The notes under the pieces: model-generated
Database searches by the model: none
Seen by the model: only the letters and a program-made list of their open reading frames with translations
What the model was told of the DNA's origin: nothing
Assembly (NCBI GenBank): GCA_033439685.1
Contig: JAUEDM010000006.1
Location: 2,790,001-2,854,000 of the forward strand
Source: Apodospora peruviana
Lineage: Eukaryota > Ascomycota > Sordariomycetes > Sordariales > Lasiosphaeriaceae
Reading direction: 5' to 3'
Length of the DNA: 64,000 bases
Shown here: positions 1-10,915 of the stretch, one piece after another
Layout of the letters: every line of letters begins with the position of its first letter
Numbering within the stretch: position 1 is the first letter of the stretch
Program-made: the position numbers and the translations under genes

Positions 1-3000
1 AAAAGCAAAGTGCCTACGCGGGAGTGCTAGAGTGCTGTCACTGTCTGGGGCTGTGCGGCTGGTCGGGTTGAAACTGGATAAGGGGGATCTTTTTGGCAGA
101 TAGGTTGGGCTCGACCGGCCTGCTCTTTTACAGTTGTTCTTTTTTTGTGTTGTTGTTCTGCTCTGCTTCCGAAGCAGCCTCATGGCATTTGGCAGCCTGC
201 TCACCGGCGGCGAGATCTGGCCGCACACGAGATTTGTGGCAGAAGGAACTGGGGGGATGGATGCACAAGCAGCACAGGGCGTCAGCCAACTCGACATGCT
301 GCAGCAGCATCTGCATCAACCCAGCATCACCCAGGCCCAGCAGGGCAGAAACAGGCAGTGCCCGTTCAGGACAAGACGGACATGGGTACGATGAGAGCGA
401 AAACCGAAAACCGGGGCGGATGAGTGGCTGCGAATCACGGAAGGCGCATGGCCGCGAGGAGTTTGAAACTGAGTTTGTCAAATGCCTGGACTCCTGGAGC
501 TTGACCGGAGCCAGAGGGCGAGCGTGTGTGTGAGGTGATGGCGGATCTGCGAACGGTGACGAGGGCCACCGAGTGTACAGTGACACTCACCAGCAGTGGA
601 CACTCCCGATTTGAGATTTTACCCGAAACCTCCCATCGCATGGAAGAACTGTATGGGTTGGTGTTTGCGATGTTTGGCGATTCGGTCTAGTTGCGGCCGC
701 TAGTCAACCTTTCAGCGTGGTATTGCTCCCACCAGCCTTCTTGGCCTCCAACTTTAACCCCGAACCCCCATAACGACGTTGCTCCATCGCTTTACAAACA
801 AGCATGTCAAAGTTTGGTCCACTGCTGCGGAGCCCCAGAATGAATCAACCCATCTGGCGTCGTGCATCATGGCGAGCTCAGATCTGTTCGGCAACAATGC
901 TACGATAGGCGGAACCCCTTCCTTTGTCGAAGTAGGTCAAGGAACCTGCTAGGGGCACGAGAGGAGTCGCGCGAAGAAGATAAAATAGGAGCGGCACGTC
1001 TCGCTTCGATCCGCTCAACCAAACCCAAGGACCAGCACTATCTGGCTCGCGCCTATAGTCCGGGTCGCACATCGGCTTTGCTGAGACCCAAGATCGTGTG
1101 CGATCAATGTGATATAAACCGCTTTGGGAACCGCGGCCGCGCGCTGGGCTTTGCGGGCTCTGCTGATCTTTCTTTTAGGGATTCTGGCTTTATCGCGATC
1201 CTCCGTGCGCAAAATGGGAACTCAAGATTGCGTCTGTTCTCTTGTCGGATCCAGGTCAGCCCCGGCCAGATGCAACATGGATGCGAGGCTGGAGTCTGGA
1301 GCTTGGAGCATTGCTTGCATGGACAACTTCAACGATCCACCCGTCCAACCCCCAGTATCCGTACCCCATCGCCAAACGAAATCAACTGAACTTGATCGAG
1401 CCGTCGCAACAGGCCCAAATGGGACAAGGGTTAGCGCCAACGGTCAACGGCGTCGGAGATGGTCACTGAGAGCGCCGAACTGGGACGAGAAGCCAAACAG
1501 ACACTTTCAGGCGCAAAGTCTGTGCGTCCCGGAACTCTTCGGTCGCCAACCCGCATTACACGGTCATTGTTTTTAGATGCACTTCGTCTCGATCTCGTTT
1601 GCGGGGCAGTCGACCAAACAACACCCAACAATGGATTGTCAGCGTGGGCCGTCAATGGGCTCCTGCGCACCTCGTTTCCAGCGCATAGCTCATATCCATT
1701 GTCAATGCCGAAGAGTGTGGGAGAAACAGAACCCACGAGCCCAGGTCAACCGCGCTGCTTAACAAAAGTCGAGAGCCGACGACGAACTGGCGGTCAGCTC
1801 TGCATTGTCCCTCCCACACAAGGATCAGGGCTCCTGCGGAACAACCGCGCCGGCGGCAAGACGATCATGAATCGCGTTTGCCTCCTTGGTTTGTTCCGTT
1901 GTGCGTGTGGAATTGTGAGACTGGCAGACCCTGGTGGCCTGGTGGCTGATGAATCTCAACATGAGGCGATGGCTGCATGCTGTTTCTAGATCCCACTCGT
2001 TTGTCCCTATTTTTCTTCGGGGGTTTTCTCCTTACTCGCCTTCTCCGTTCATCGGGACCTGCCTGACTTGTCGATCTTGTCTCGCTGCTCGCCAAAAGTT
2101 CGTCTGGAAGCCCAACACCCAGCCAGAGTGTATCGGAGCTGAGTGGTGATGGACTCAGCCACATTGATGTGTAACCAATATTACTCTCTCACCTGTCGCT
2201 CGCTATAGACATTATACCTGATCTCGACAAGCCACCATGGCCGTCGTTAGAGCGGGTCTCGTTGCGGCATTGACACCTGGTTTCTACACTGCCGCATCTT
2301 CCCTGGTGTAACTCGGGAGTAGGGCTGGCGTTCCCATCTCAGTTCGACTAACAGATATGTGGATAGGAAGACCGTATAGTCGCATCAAGGTGTCTTGTGA
2401 GGCGGTAGCCGAGCAAGGACAGATCTTTCAGGACGTGGAATCGCGGAGAAGACGTGCAGACCCAAACCGCCCGTTGTCGAAGAGTCAAGCGCCTGACCGA
2501 CCGGTGACGAGGTAGCGAACCGTCAGGGAAGGTGAGAGAAACATACGTTGGGATGATCATTGTTCGGCTTGTTTGGCTGTTGCTGCCCGAACAAAGCAAC
2601 GAACGCTTCTCCCAATATACTCGTTTGTTGGCGCTCGGTCAATTAACATGTCCCTGTTAATGACCTGGATGATATTACTCTGACAGTTCAGTTACACCTC
2701 GACGTGTTTGTGTTGATGTGACACTGATTAGTAGATCACGGATCGCGTCGTTCTCAACTCCACAGCTGTTTGCCAGTGCTAGGATTACCAAATAACCCGC
2801 TAAGTCAAGTGAGATGAACTGCATGTGTGTAGTCGATTTTCGATGCTGCTGCCACTGCCGATTCGAGCCTATGAGATTGGTTAAATCAGGTTGGCTCTTA
2901 CTAGCTCCATTCGTCTTCACTCTCTTGAGGCCATTGGACAGCACCGGAGTCGGTCTGCCATGGTTTCCGCAGACATTCAAGGACAAGCACAGAACTGTTC

Positions 3001-4989
3001 AGCTATTGTTGGCGACTTTGTTGGCCTTGCATATTCAGCCAGGTATGGTCTAGCTGTTGCATCAGTGATCTTCGACGTACTTTGTCCTGTTGCGGCTGGC
3101 GTCTTGTGGGTTCATCAAGGTATATTGGGATTGTGGGCTACGGTATTTGTTAGTTGTGGAGTGGCCATGACTCTTACCGATGTAATGAATTGGTTCTCAA
3201 AAGACTGTTTGCTCGACTCGTGGCAATGGCAATAGCAAGAAACCCAGCCATTGACGATAACAGACAATGGGGTTGATGTTGATGAGGCCCAAAGCGCCTC
3301 ATCGGTACGCTATGTACCCCACGGATTAGTGATAGACACACTCCCCCAGCCTCCCGGCCAGAAACCCGGTCAGAATGACGACTTCCCGTCTTCTGGCCCG
3401 CACAGAAACGGATTTCGACAGACAAGAGAGATTGTCCGGCAAACCCAACGTGGCGGTGAACGGCACAGGAACAGATCTTGGGTAGCAAGCTGCATATCAT
3501 CCGTAGCCCGACAACGTCAAGGCCTGGTCCTTGTCAACTTGACAGCGGTGCAGGCAACAGAGCGATTAATGCGAGCGTAGGTAGGATGACGGGGTCGATC
3601 GCCTTGATGAGGTTTTGCTTGCAACACAATGGCAACGGGGGAACAGCTTGGCGTAGGACGTCTGGCAGGCTAGTCATGCAGACGAGCTTCGACGCTCAAT
3701 TGCACCCGGCAGTTGATAGAGTGTCGGTGGGAGAGAAATGAAGATGTGGGAATATGTGGAGAGACGCCAACAAGAGCGTCTAATCGTCCCGCACCTGTAC
3801 CATGAAGAATTGCGGCCTCGGCTTCTTTCGCGGCAGCCTCGAGCCGAATGTCACTGATGGGTGGTGTAGCCCGAAGGGAACGCAAAGGAGAAGCGAAGAG
3901 ACGTGTCAGGCTCTGGTCTCTGGGGCAAACGGAACGGAGGATACGGGTCAGGTGAAACATATTGAAGGTTCGCTGCAGACGAGCTTCTCCAAATAGTGGT
4001 TCGTGGATTCGGGCATCGACATGCCAATCCACGGGTCGAACATCGCAGGTCATGGAAACTACTTCGCTTGTGCCTCAGGGCCACTGGGCGGGCCGGGTAG
4101 TAACAGGGACGACGAATGGTGGGGGGCATTTGACCTTCAGGTTTCCGCGAATCTCCAGTTTGACCACATCCACATCAACTGTATAGCTGGAGAAATGTGG
4201 CACAAAGCCTGTCGGCCGGATGGCTGCGGTGGTGTGGTGCGGTGTTCCCAATTGCATGGTTCTTGCAAACGGATAACACCCAAGTGAGGCGCTGGAACAA
4301 CAGGGGGAGCTCCTTCGGTTTCGTTCCGAATGCCGGCTTGCGAGTCTGGCTGTGTTTGTGCTGCATGCACGGAGACCAAGATTTGCTGACTGAAGCGTGT
4401 TTCGCCCGGTTCAGGTGCATCAAAGACTGGTTGCCACTGAGGAGAATTTGGGTGATCATATCAATCTTAAAAAATAGGAGCATTGGATTGTATGAGCGAG
4501 GATTCCGGGACGAAGCGAGCGGTACCTTCCAGGTTACTACCAGTTTGTTAAAGTTGAATTGGAAAGGTTGGAAGCAACGACAATGAATGAGTCCCGGAAC
4601 TCAGGGACAGGGCATTGGGAGATGCGTGGCTGGGTAAATTGCGTGTGGCTAGTGCTGTGGCTTGTCTGGAGCGCGCTGCTGTCTGGTGCTCCACAGCTGC
4701 AGCATCCTCAACCACGCCTTCCAAAGCAACAGGCAGAACTGTACACGTGATGCTCCAATGTTGTTGCCTTGATTGATGGCGAATTAAATTACTGGCTGAT
4801 AATATTATTGCCTCTGACTCAAATTAGGAATTCTCAAAGCTGCTATCGACATCTCATTTCATCAAATCACCTCAGGACGGCAATCAACCTCCCGACCAAT
4901 TATCGTTTGCTTCACAACAACGATTCTAGTCCGGCCTACTAAGAGCAGAGAGAAAGGAAAAGAAAAGAATCAAGACCACAACTCAAAGC
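1..4989. other. Gene-poor stretch without a supported gene
   Basis: Both strands hold many overlapping open frames of up to about 175 codons, but none shows a recognisable domain, a clear multi-exon structure or a convincing start context. The only piece that looks faintly protein-like is the frame at 2891-3235 (listed separately). The last few hundred bases, before 4990, are AT-richer and then purine-rich, and are likely the promoter and 5' leader of the cofactor B gene. Confidence 0.5.
2891..3235 (+). other. Possible remnant or fragment of a membrane-protein coding region
   Basis: This 114-codon frame encodes, in its second half, a run of about 60 mostly hydrophobic residues that could form two membrane spans (including the motifs GLAVASVIFDVL and GLWATVFVSCGVAM). 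I recognise no family, and no splice sites extend it convincingly. It may be a chance frame, a decayed gene piece or one exon of an unannotated gene. Confidence 0.15.
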
Positions 4990-6066
4990 ATGGCCGACGT
5001 CCCCCTTTATGTCGTCTCCGAGTATTCCTCGTCCGAACGGAGGATCACGCCGTCATGGTCCATTGCGCAGCTGAAGAAGAAGCTTGAACCCATTACGGGC
5101 ATCCCTCCATCTTGTCAGCGGATATCTCTTAAAACGCCATCAAACGAGAACATCTCGGTCGAGGCTGCAGACGAAGAGAGCACCTATCTTCAGACCTACC
5201 CTCTCTCGCCCTATGCCGAGCTGCGCGTAAGTGGGAGAGTTTAATATGCGTGTCTGTAGATTGACACATTTGTCCCGACCATGCCGTGGCCAGTGTGTAA
5301 CTGCAAGTGCAGGTGCTGGTAACACAACATCCACGTCCTACGCGTCTCCTGCGTCTGCCACTTTTCCACTGAGAGAAAGCAGAGGCTTCTGGTAACAGAC
5401 GTGCTATTTGACAAAGTGTTGAGGAGACCACCTTGAGGCCATCTGCTCCGTGTCGGCCAAGCAGTTCGTTCTCACTCCTCAGGATGTCTTGGAGGCGCAT
5501 TCCCCTCACGTCACGACCCTACATCGTGCTTCGCTGCACATGATAAACAGGGTGTCTATAACTAACCAACATGGCAGGTTACTGATACTCGACCCGCAGG
5601 AGTGAGGCCCAACTTTTCCAATGCCGCTGGTGTCGAGAAATACGTGATGCCGGAGGAGGAGTATGAGAAGAAGTCAGACTCTGTCCTCGCATGGAAGAAG
5701 ACTCAAAAGTTGGGCCGTTTCGATCCGAATGCCCCAAGCCATGAGCAGACTAGGATCATGGCCACCGCGCAAGAGATTGAGAGCCGAGGCATCGCGGTGG
5801 GGAAACGGTGCAGAGTTGGCCAAGACGACACCAGAAGAGGAGAGATTAAGTACGTTGGGCCGGTGAAAGAAATCCCCGGCGGAATTGGCGACTGGGTCGG
5901 CGTCCAGCTAGACGAGCCGGTGGGCAAGAATGATGGGAGCATAGCGGGGACTCGATACTGGGGTGAGGAGTCCGAGTTGAAGCGTGGTGTGTTCGTGCGC
6001 CCAGAGCGAGTTGAAGTTGGCGACTTCCCCGTGGTGGATGATCTCGAGGACATGGAGGAGATCTAA
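4990..6066 (+). CDS. ALF1: Tubulin-folding cofactor B (ubiquitin-like + CAP-Gly protein)
   Basis: Two exons, 4990-5226 and 5578-6066, give 241 residues, matching the usual cofactor B length of about 240. The intron has donor GTAAGT, branch ACTAAC and acceptor GGCAG, joined in phase 0. Residues 1-80 form the ubiquitin-like domain. Residues about 154-225 are a CAP-Gly domain with its hallmark GKNDG and the surrounding GDWVGVQLDEP. The protein ends in the acidic tail DLEDMEEI, like the C-terminal tails CAP-Gly domains bind. In the known family this cytosolic chaperone binds alpha-tubulin with cofactor E during heterodimer assembly (yeast Alf1, fission yeast Alp11). The start ATG at 4990 follows an A/G-rich leader. 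The 351-base intron is long for this window, where most are 50-120 bases. Confidence 0.95.
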
Positions 6067-7329
6067 TGATGGCTGTGTTGATAGTCACATACCAATGGAT
6101 GTTGGCAACGTCTCAGTCTTTCCAATCCACCCGCAGATTCGTGGATCCCATTGCCGAGCACACATGTGCATATTTGCCAAACTCAATCTTTGGTATGCAG
6201 GCTACCCAAGAAGGTTCAGAAACCCGAGCTGCACACCGATGAAGTTATCAGTTTCTCCACGTACCAAACTTGGGCAAGAGATATCGTTAGCACCAAAGAA
6301 CCCTAGACAACATTGAAGGTGGATATGGTTGTCGAGCGCCCTGTTAATCATGACACGGTGTTCAAGAAAACTCTAGTCGCCGTTGTATTCTATTTTCTGC
6401 GTGAAATCAGGCATCTGTCAATGGTGGACATTTCTAAACAATGAGAAGACGGAGTATATCATCAATTGGCGTTGGGCGGTTTGGTATGTTTATCACCATC
6501 CATGAGATCGGGGTCATCCCGATCCCTTCTCTCCTTTTCTACAGCACACATCCTTGGAGAGAACTAACCGGAGAAAGCTTGTCGATGATGTTTCTGCTAA
6601 ACCAAACAAACAAGGGATCACCAGCACAACGCCCGAGGACCGAGCAAACGTGAGAAACAAAGGCCAAGCCGATTGGCCCGTGATTCACATAGCAGCACCG
6701 AAGCTCTGCACAGTAACTAAGGTCTGAATTATATTGCAAGTATGTGTTGTCGAAGTGGCTAGGCTGCATTTAGCCGCATCAAGCTGCAGGGCAATCTCAC
6801 TGCAGTGGTTTCTGGGTCTGTCAGGGGTACTTGTGACACTCCTTGTGTGAGGCACCCCCAAGCATCCAAAATGGTAACTACCTCTGACGAGCTACATAAC
6901 ACAACATAGGGCCCAGGGGAATTGTGTGGTCAGTGCACAATACACATGCCAATTCTTTTGGAACTGAGATGCAGGTTTCCATAGGAAAGGTCATTTATAC
7001 ACAGTAAGGGTGCCGGCGTGGAACAAACGGAATTGTTACTATTTCGATTGTTCTAGATGGCGTTGCATTCATTCCCAAACCCTAATCCATGTTGTCTCGA
7101 TGGGTAATGGCAGGCTTCGAATCCATGATCTAACAAAGTGAGCAATATAGCAACAGTTACGGAATATACGCTATATGGTAGGAGAGACATGTTTGGCATC
7201 CGAGACTCTTCAACACGCAGATCGCCAAAGCACACCAAAAACAGACCACCACTGCGTTGCCAGCGGGAGGCCTGGGGGATCCATGACAGGTTCCGAACTA
7301 GCCGAACCATCTGCGGTGTCAAAACAATG

Positions 7330-7366
<37 letters not shown>

Positions 7367-9147
7367 GGGGGGGGAGGGGGGGGGGGGTTCATCATCCCAG
7401 AACCGAAGCTGGAACGGTGCGCATGCATGCACCATGCCGAACATTGCAGATTGTCGCCTGTGATGAAGGTGAAAAGGGGAAATGGCAATGGAATCAGAGG
7501 CCACAACATGGAAACATGCCCGAATTGTCAATTAAAATGGGAAGAGGGTTGAGATTGTTTGGTCTATTGTGCTCATCCCGACTCATACTGGTAAGCATGA
7601 CAAGGTAAATACCTAGATAACATGCCGAACACTCATTGATGAACAACTCACTATAGGGACCGGGCCGGATAGATGCATGTTCCTACGCATGGCAATAGCA
7701 GCCATTTCTATCACCATGCAATTGTTGACCAATACTGCACAGGCTGGTACTATAGCCATGGCGATAATCCGTATATCAATCAGAGATTATTGAGGTCGAA
7801 GAGACAGCTGCCTATCCAACGTTGTTAGAATTTGGCTGTTTTGATAAGCGTTGCCCTGCCAAGATGTTCATATGGGTTGACAGTGACCATCTGATGTAAT
7901 GTGCCGATGTTGATGTGTTTGTTGTTTTGCACAGGGCATGGACCTTGGCGACGATGAAGTTTCGAGGTTGCGCATTAGAATCGTGAAGCACCGCGCAGAT
8001 TGATGGGCGGTGTTCAGGGAGCTTCCAGGGACAGTCCAGGGAAATTGCACATCAGGGTCCTCTTATTACTTCACTGGGCAAGTCTTCTAGCGTGTGAAGT
8101 GCACTTGCTTTAAGAAATAGTGGCGCTAAAACGGCTTTGGTGTCTCAGAGTTGGCCCAAAACGTCTCCACTGACAGATCCCACTCTTCACCTGTCTCGGG
8201 AAGTGGAGGCTCCCCAGCGTGCGTGCGCCTGGGCACTGGGCAGGAGACGGGAATGTGAACCAGGGACCCACCAGGAACCCACCAGTCAGTCCCACTGTCC
8301 CAGCCCAGCAATCCACTGCCCTGGCGCGAGCAAAGTCCAGACAACTGGACATCAACATCAAACTTCACTTCATCTACCAAAGTGAATAGACTTACACGCA
8401 TTCACCGCCGCCCTGCCATGACCTCTGCCTCCTGAGCCTCCTTGTCGCCGATGCCCTATGCCCTATGCTCTGTCTCTGTGCCTCAAGCCGCCTATGCCCT
8501 ACCGTGCATGAGCACGACCATTTTCTCACGACAGTATTTACGGAATACGATATCACCTTTAGCAATCAGCTATCACCGTGCACAGCCCAGTCTGCCAATC
8601 CCAACGCCGGGCTGGCTCAATAACGGTAACAATTGGGGGGGCCTTGCCGAAGCTCCCGACAAGGAGCCACCCCGCTTGTCTTTGCGCGATACCCCCTTTC
8701 CGGACCTTCTCCTCACCGAACTCCTTGTACACGTCTAACCTAGCTCCCGTCCCCTTCCCCATTCACTTCCCTTAACCCCCCTCGCCCTGCTGCGTCACCT
8801 CGTCTGGTTCCGACTTGGCCGTGCCTCTCTTTGGTCCTTTTCGCCCGCCGCATCCTGCCATTGCTCCACCCCCCGTCTTAGCATACACTGTTCTCGACGA
8901 TCAAGAACGCAAGAAACCAATCCCAACGTCATGTTTTACCGGCCGAGTTGAGATGCGAGGGTCCCCGGTCAACCACACAGGACACCACACAGTCCCGTCG
9001 GCGAATTTCTCCCCCCTCCCCTCTTCTTTTACAACCGCCAACCTTCCCCGATCCCGAGTCGCCCGAGTCCCAGCCAGCCAGCCCTTCCAAACAATCCATT
9101 CCCATTCTGGCCCATAGCGACGTCGACCGTCGCCGGTCCTAGGGAAG
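6067..9147. other. Intergenic spacer of about 3 kb
   Basis: No gene is supported. It contains the T/A/G homopolymer tract at 7330-7387. The last 500 bases are strongly CT-rich and CpG-rich, and are the likely promoter and leader of the downstream RING gene. Confidence 0.6.
7330..7387. repeat. Compound homopolymer tract T19-A18-G8-A-G12
   Basis: Direct count gives 19 T (7330-7348), 18 A (7349-7366), 8 G (7367-7374), one A and 12 G (7376-7387). The T/A part is a perfect palindrome able to form a hairpin. The G part could form a G-quadruplex. It sits between genes and fits no known element. An assembly or sequencing artefact is possible. Confidence 0.9.
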
Positions 9148-10915
9148 ATGGCTTCACTGTTGCTGCTGGCGGCTGTCGCCCTGTCCGCCGTCTCCGTCTC
9201 TGCCGAAAATGCGACCATCTTCAACATGACCCACGTGCCTGACTGGCAGAAGACCTCGCTCATGGCGCTCCAGATCACCGCCCCCGAAGGCGACGCGGCC
9301 CCGATATCATACGAAGTCTACCCGTTGACTGCCAGCCTCGGGTTGAATCAGACAGCGCGCGAGAGAGGGGTGAGAACGCGACTACTTTCTGTATTTGGGG
9401 TTTTGGGTCCCTTTTGCTGACGGGTTTCTCAGGCGGTCTGGTTACGCGGCAACATAGTTAATGCTGCCAACGACGGCTACCTCAGCCAGGTAGACAAGAA
9501 TTCTGTCGTCTACCTCTGCTGTGATCCGGCAAATTCAACCGAAGAAATCAACGAGATAATGACGAACGAGCCGGAACGCCCCCTCGCGATATTGCTGTAC
9601 AGCATAGCAGGAGATTGCTGCGCCCTCGAAGGCTCCGATTTGACATATGAGACTATCTTCACGATGGCTAGCTCCTTGGAGGCTCGAGAGACCTTGAATT
9701 ACACGCACACCGGCGCTGGGATTGCCACCATCACCGGAAATGTTAACGCCACGGAGCCGGACGACCAAAATGGCCAGGGCGGAAGCAACTCGGCAGTTGC
9801 CATGAGCATTCTGTATAGCATAACGGGTCTCATTACCCTGCTATTTCTCATCATCATTGCGACCGGCGCGATCCGAGCCCACAGGTATCCAGAGCGATAC
9901 GGTCCACGATCTGGCTATGGCGGACGACCACGACAAAGCCGTGCCAAGGGTTTGGCACGGGCCGTGCTCGAAACATTGCCGATTGTGAAGTTTGGAGACC
10001 CCGACCCACCCAAGCCCGACCCGGCGCTGGAGCTCGAGCATCAACCATCACGGTCATCGCACGATCCGGCCACAGGGACTAGGCTGTCTGCAATTCCGGA
10101 GGAGCCGAAGACTCCGCGGAAGAGACAAAGCGAGGCAGTGCCGCCGATGATTACAGCAGCGACCTCTCAGGATAAGTCAGCCACGGGTTCTGGAGAGAAT
10201 ACTGCGAGTACGAGCGTAATCGCCGGTGCCGGAAGTGCCATTACCCATGGGCCGAACGATGAACATCTCGGCTGTTCCATCTGTACCGAAGACTTTACTG
10301 TTGGGGAGGACGTTCGCGTTTTACCTTGTGATCATAAATTCCACCCACCTTGCATTGACCCATGGCTGATCAACGTTTCTGGAACCTGCCCGTTATGGTA
10401 CGTTTTCTCTTCCGTCAATTATTGCATGACAGTGAAACTGATATCTCTCAAGTCGTCTTGATCTTCGACCACAAGGCAGTGACAAACAGGGCCCTCCGGG
10501 TTCCTCTGACTCGGAGGAGGCATTCTCACAACAGTTACCGCCACCATTAGCAGGCGACCTGAGCGAGCAACAGCAACAGCACGAGAGCAACGGATCCAGT
10601 AGTGGCGGTGGGCGGAGACGGCACTCACGTCTACTTGATTTGCAACGGTTACGGCATGCCTCAGTGGAAGAGCGGATCGAGATTCTGAGGTTACATCGGA
10701 CGCAATCGCAACAGCACCAGAGGCAGCAGCAGCAACAACGTGGCGAGGAAACGGAGCGGGAAGAGGGCCGTAGAGCACGGCTAACGGATCGGTTGAGAGA
10801 CAAATTCCGGATACGGACGACTCAACGGGGTCATTCACCTCCTGGTGGTGGGACAAGGGGAACTTCTACCCAGGCTAGTGGTGGTGAGGTTGTCGCGTCA
10901 GCTTCATCCTCGTGA
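9148..10915 (+). CDS. PA-TM-RING type E3 ubiquitin ligase (RING-H2)
   Basis: Three exons, 9148-9369, 9433-10397 and 10453-10915, give 549 residues. Residues 1-20 are a signal peptide, then a luminal region with several N-glycosylation sequons (NAT, NMT, NQT, NST, NYT) that resembles a protease-associated domain. One membrane span lies at about 197-220. The cytosolic RING-H2 domain lies at about 345-388. It is complete only after splicing: intron 2 falls inside the last Cys codon and restores CPLCRLDLRP, with ligand order C-x2-C...C-x-H-x2-H-x2-C...C-x2-C. The C-terminal 150 residues are Gln-, Arg- and Ser-rich with runs of Q. By analogy with RNF13/GRAIL-like and fungal Tul1-type ligases it probably ubiquitinates cargo in Golgi, endosomal or vacuolar membranes; the substrate cannot be told from sequence. 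Confidence 0.9.

Noticed and set aside
93..586. Overlapping frames of 146 and 152 codons on opposite strands
   Set aside because: No ATG in good context, composition of random GC-rich sequence, no motif; mutual shadows.
862..1989. Several frames of 150-176 codons
   Set aside because: All overlap one another on both strands, with no recognisable domain and no splice pattern joining them into a longer product.
7175..7552. 125-codon frame with a run of Phe, Lys and Gly
   Set aside because: The runs are the translated T/A/G homopolymer tract, not protein signal.
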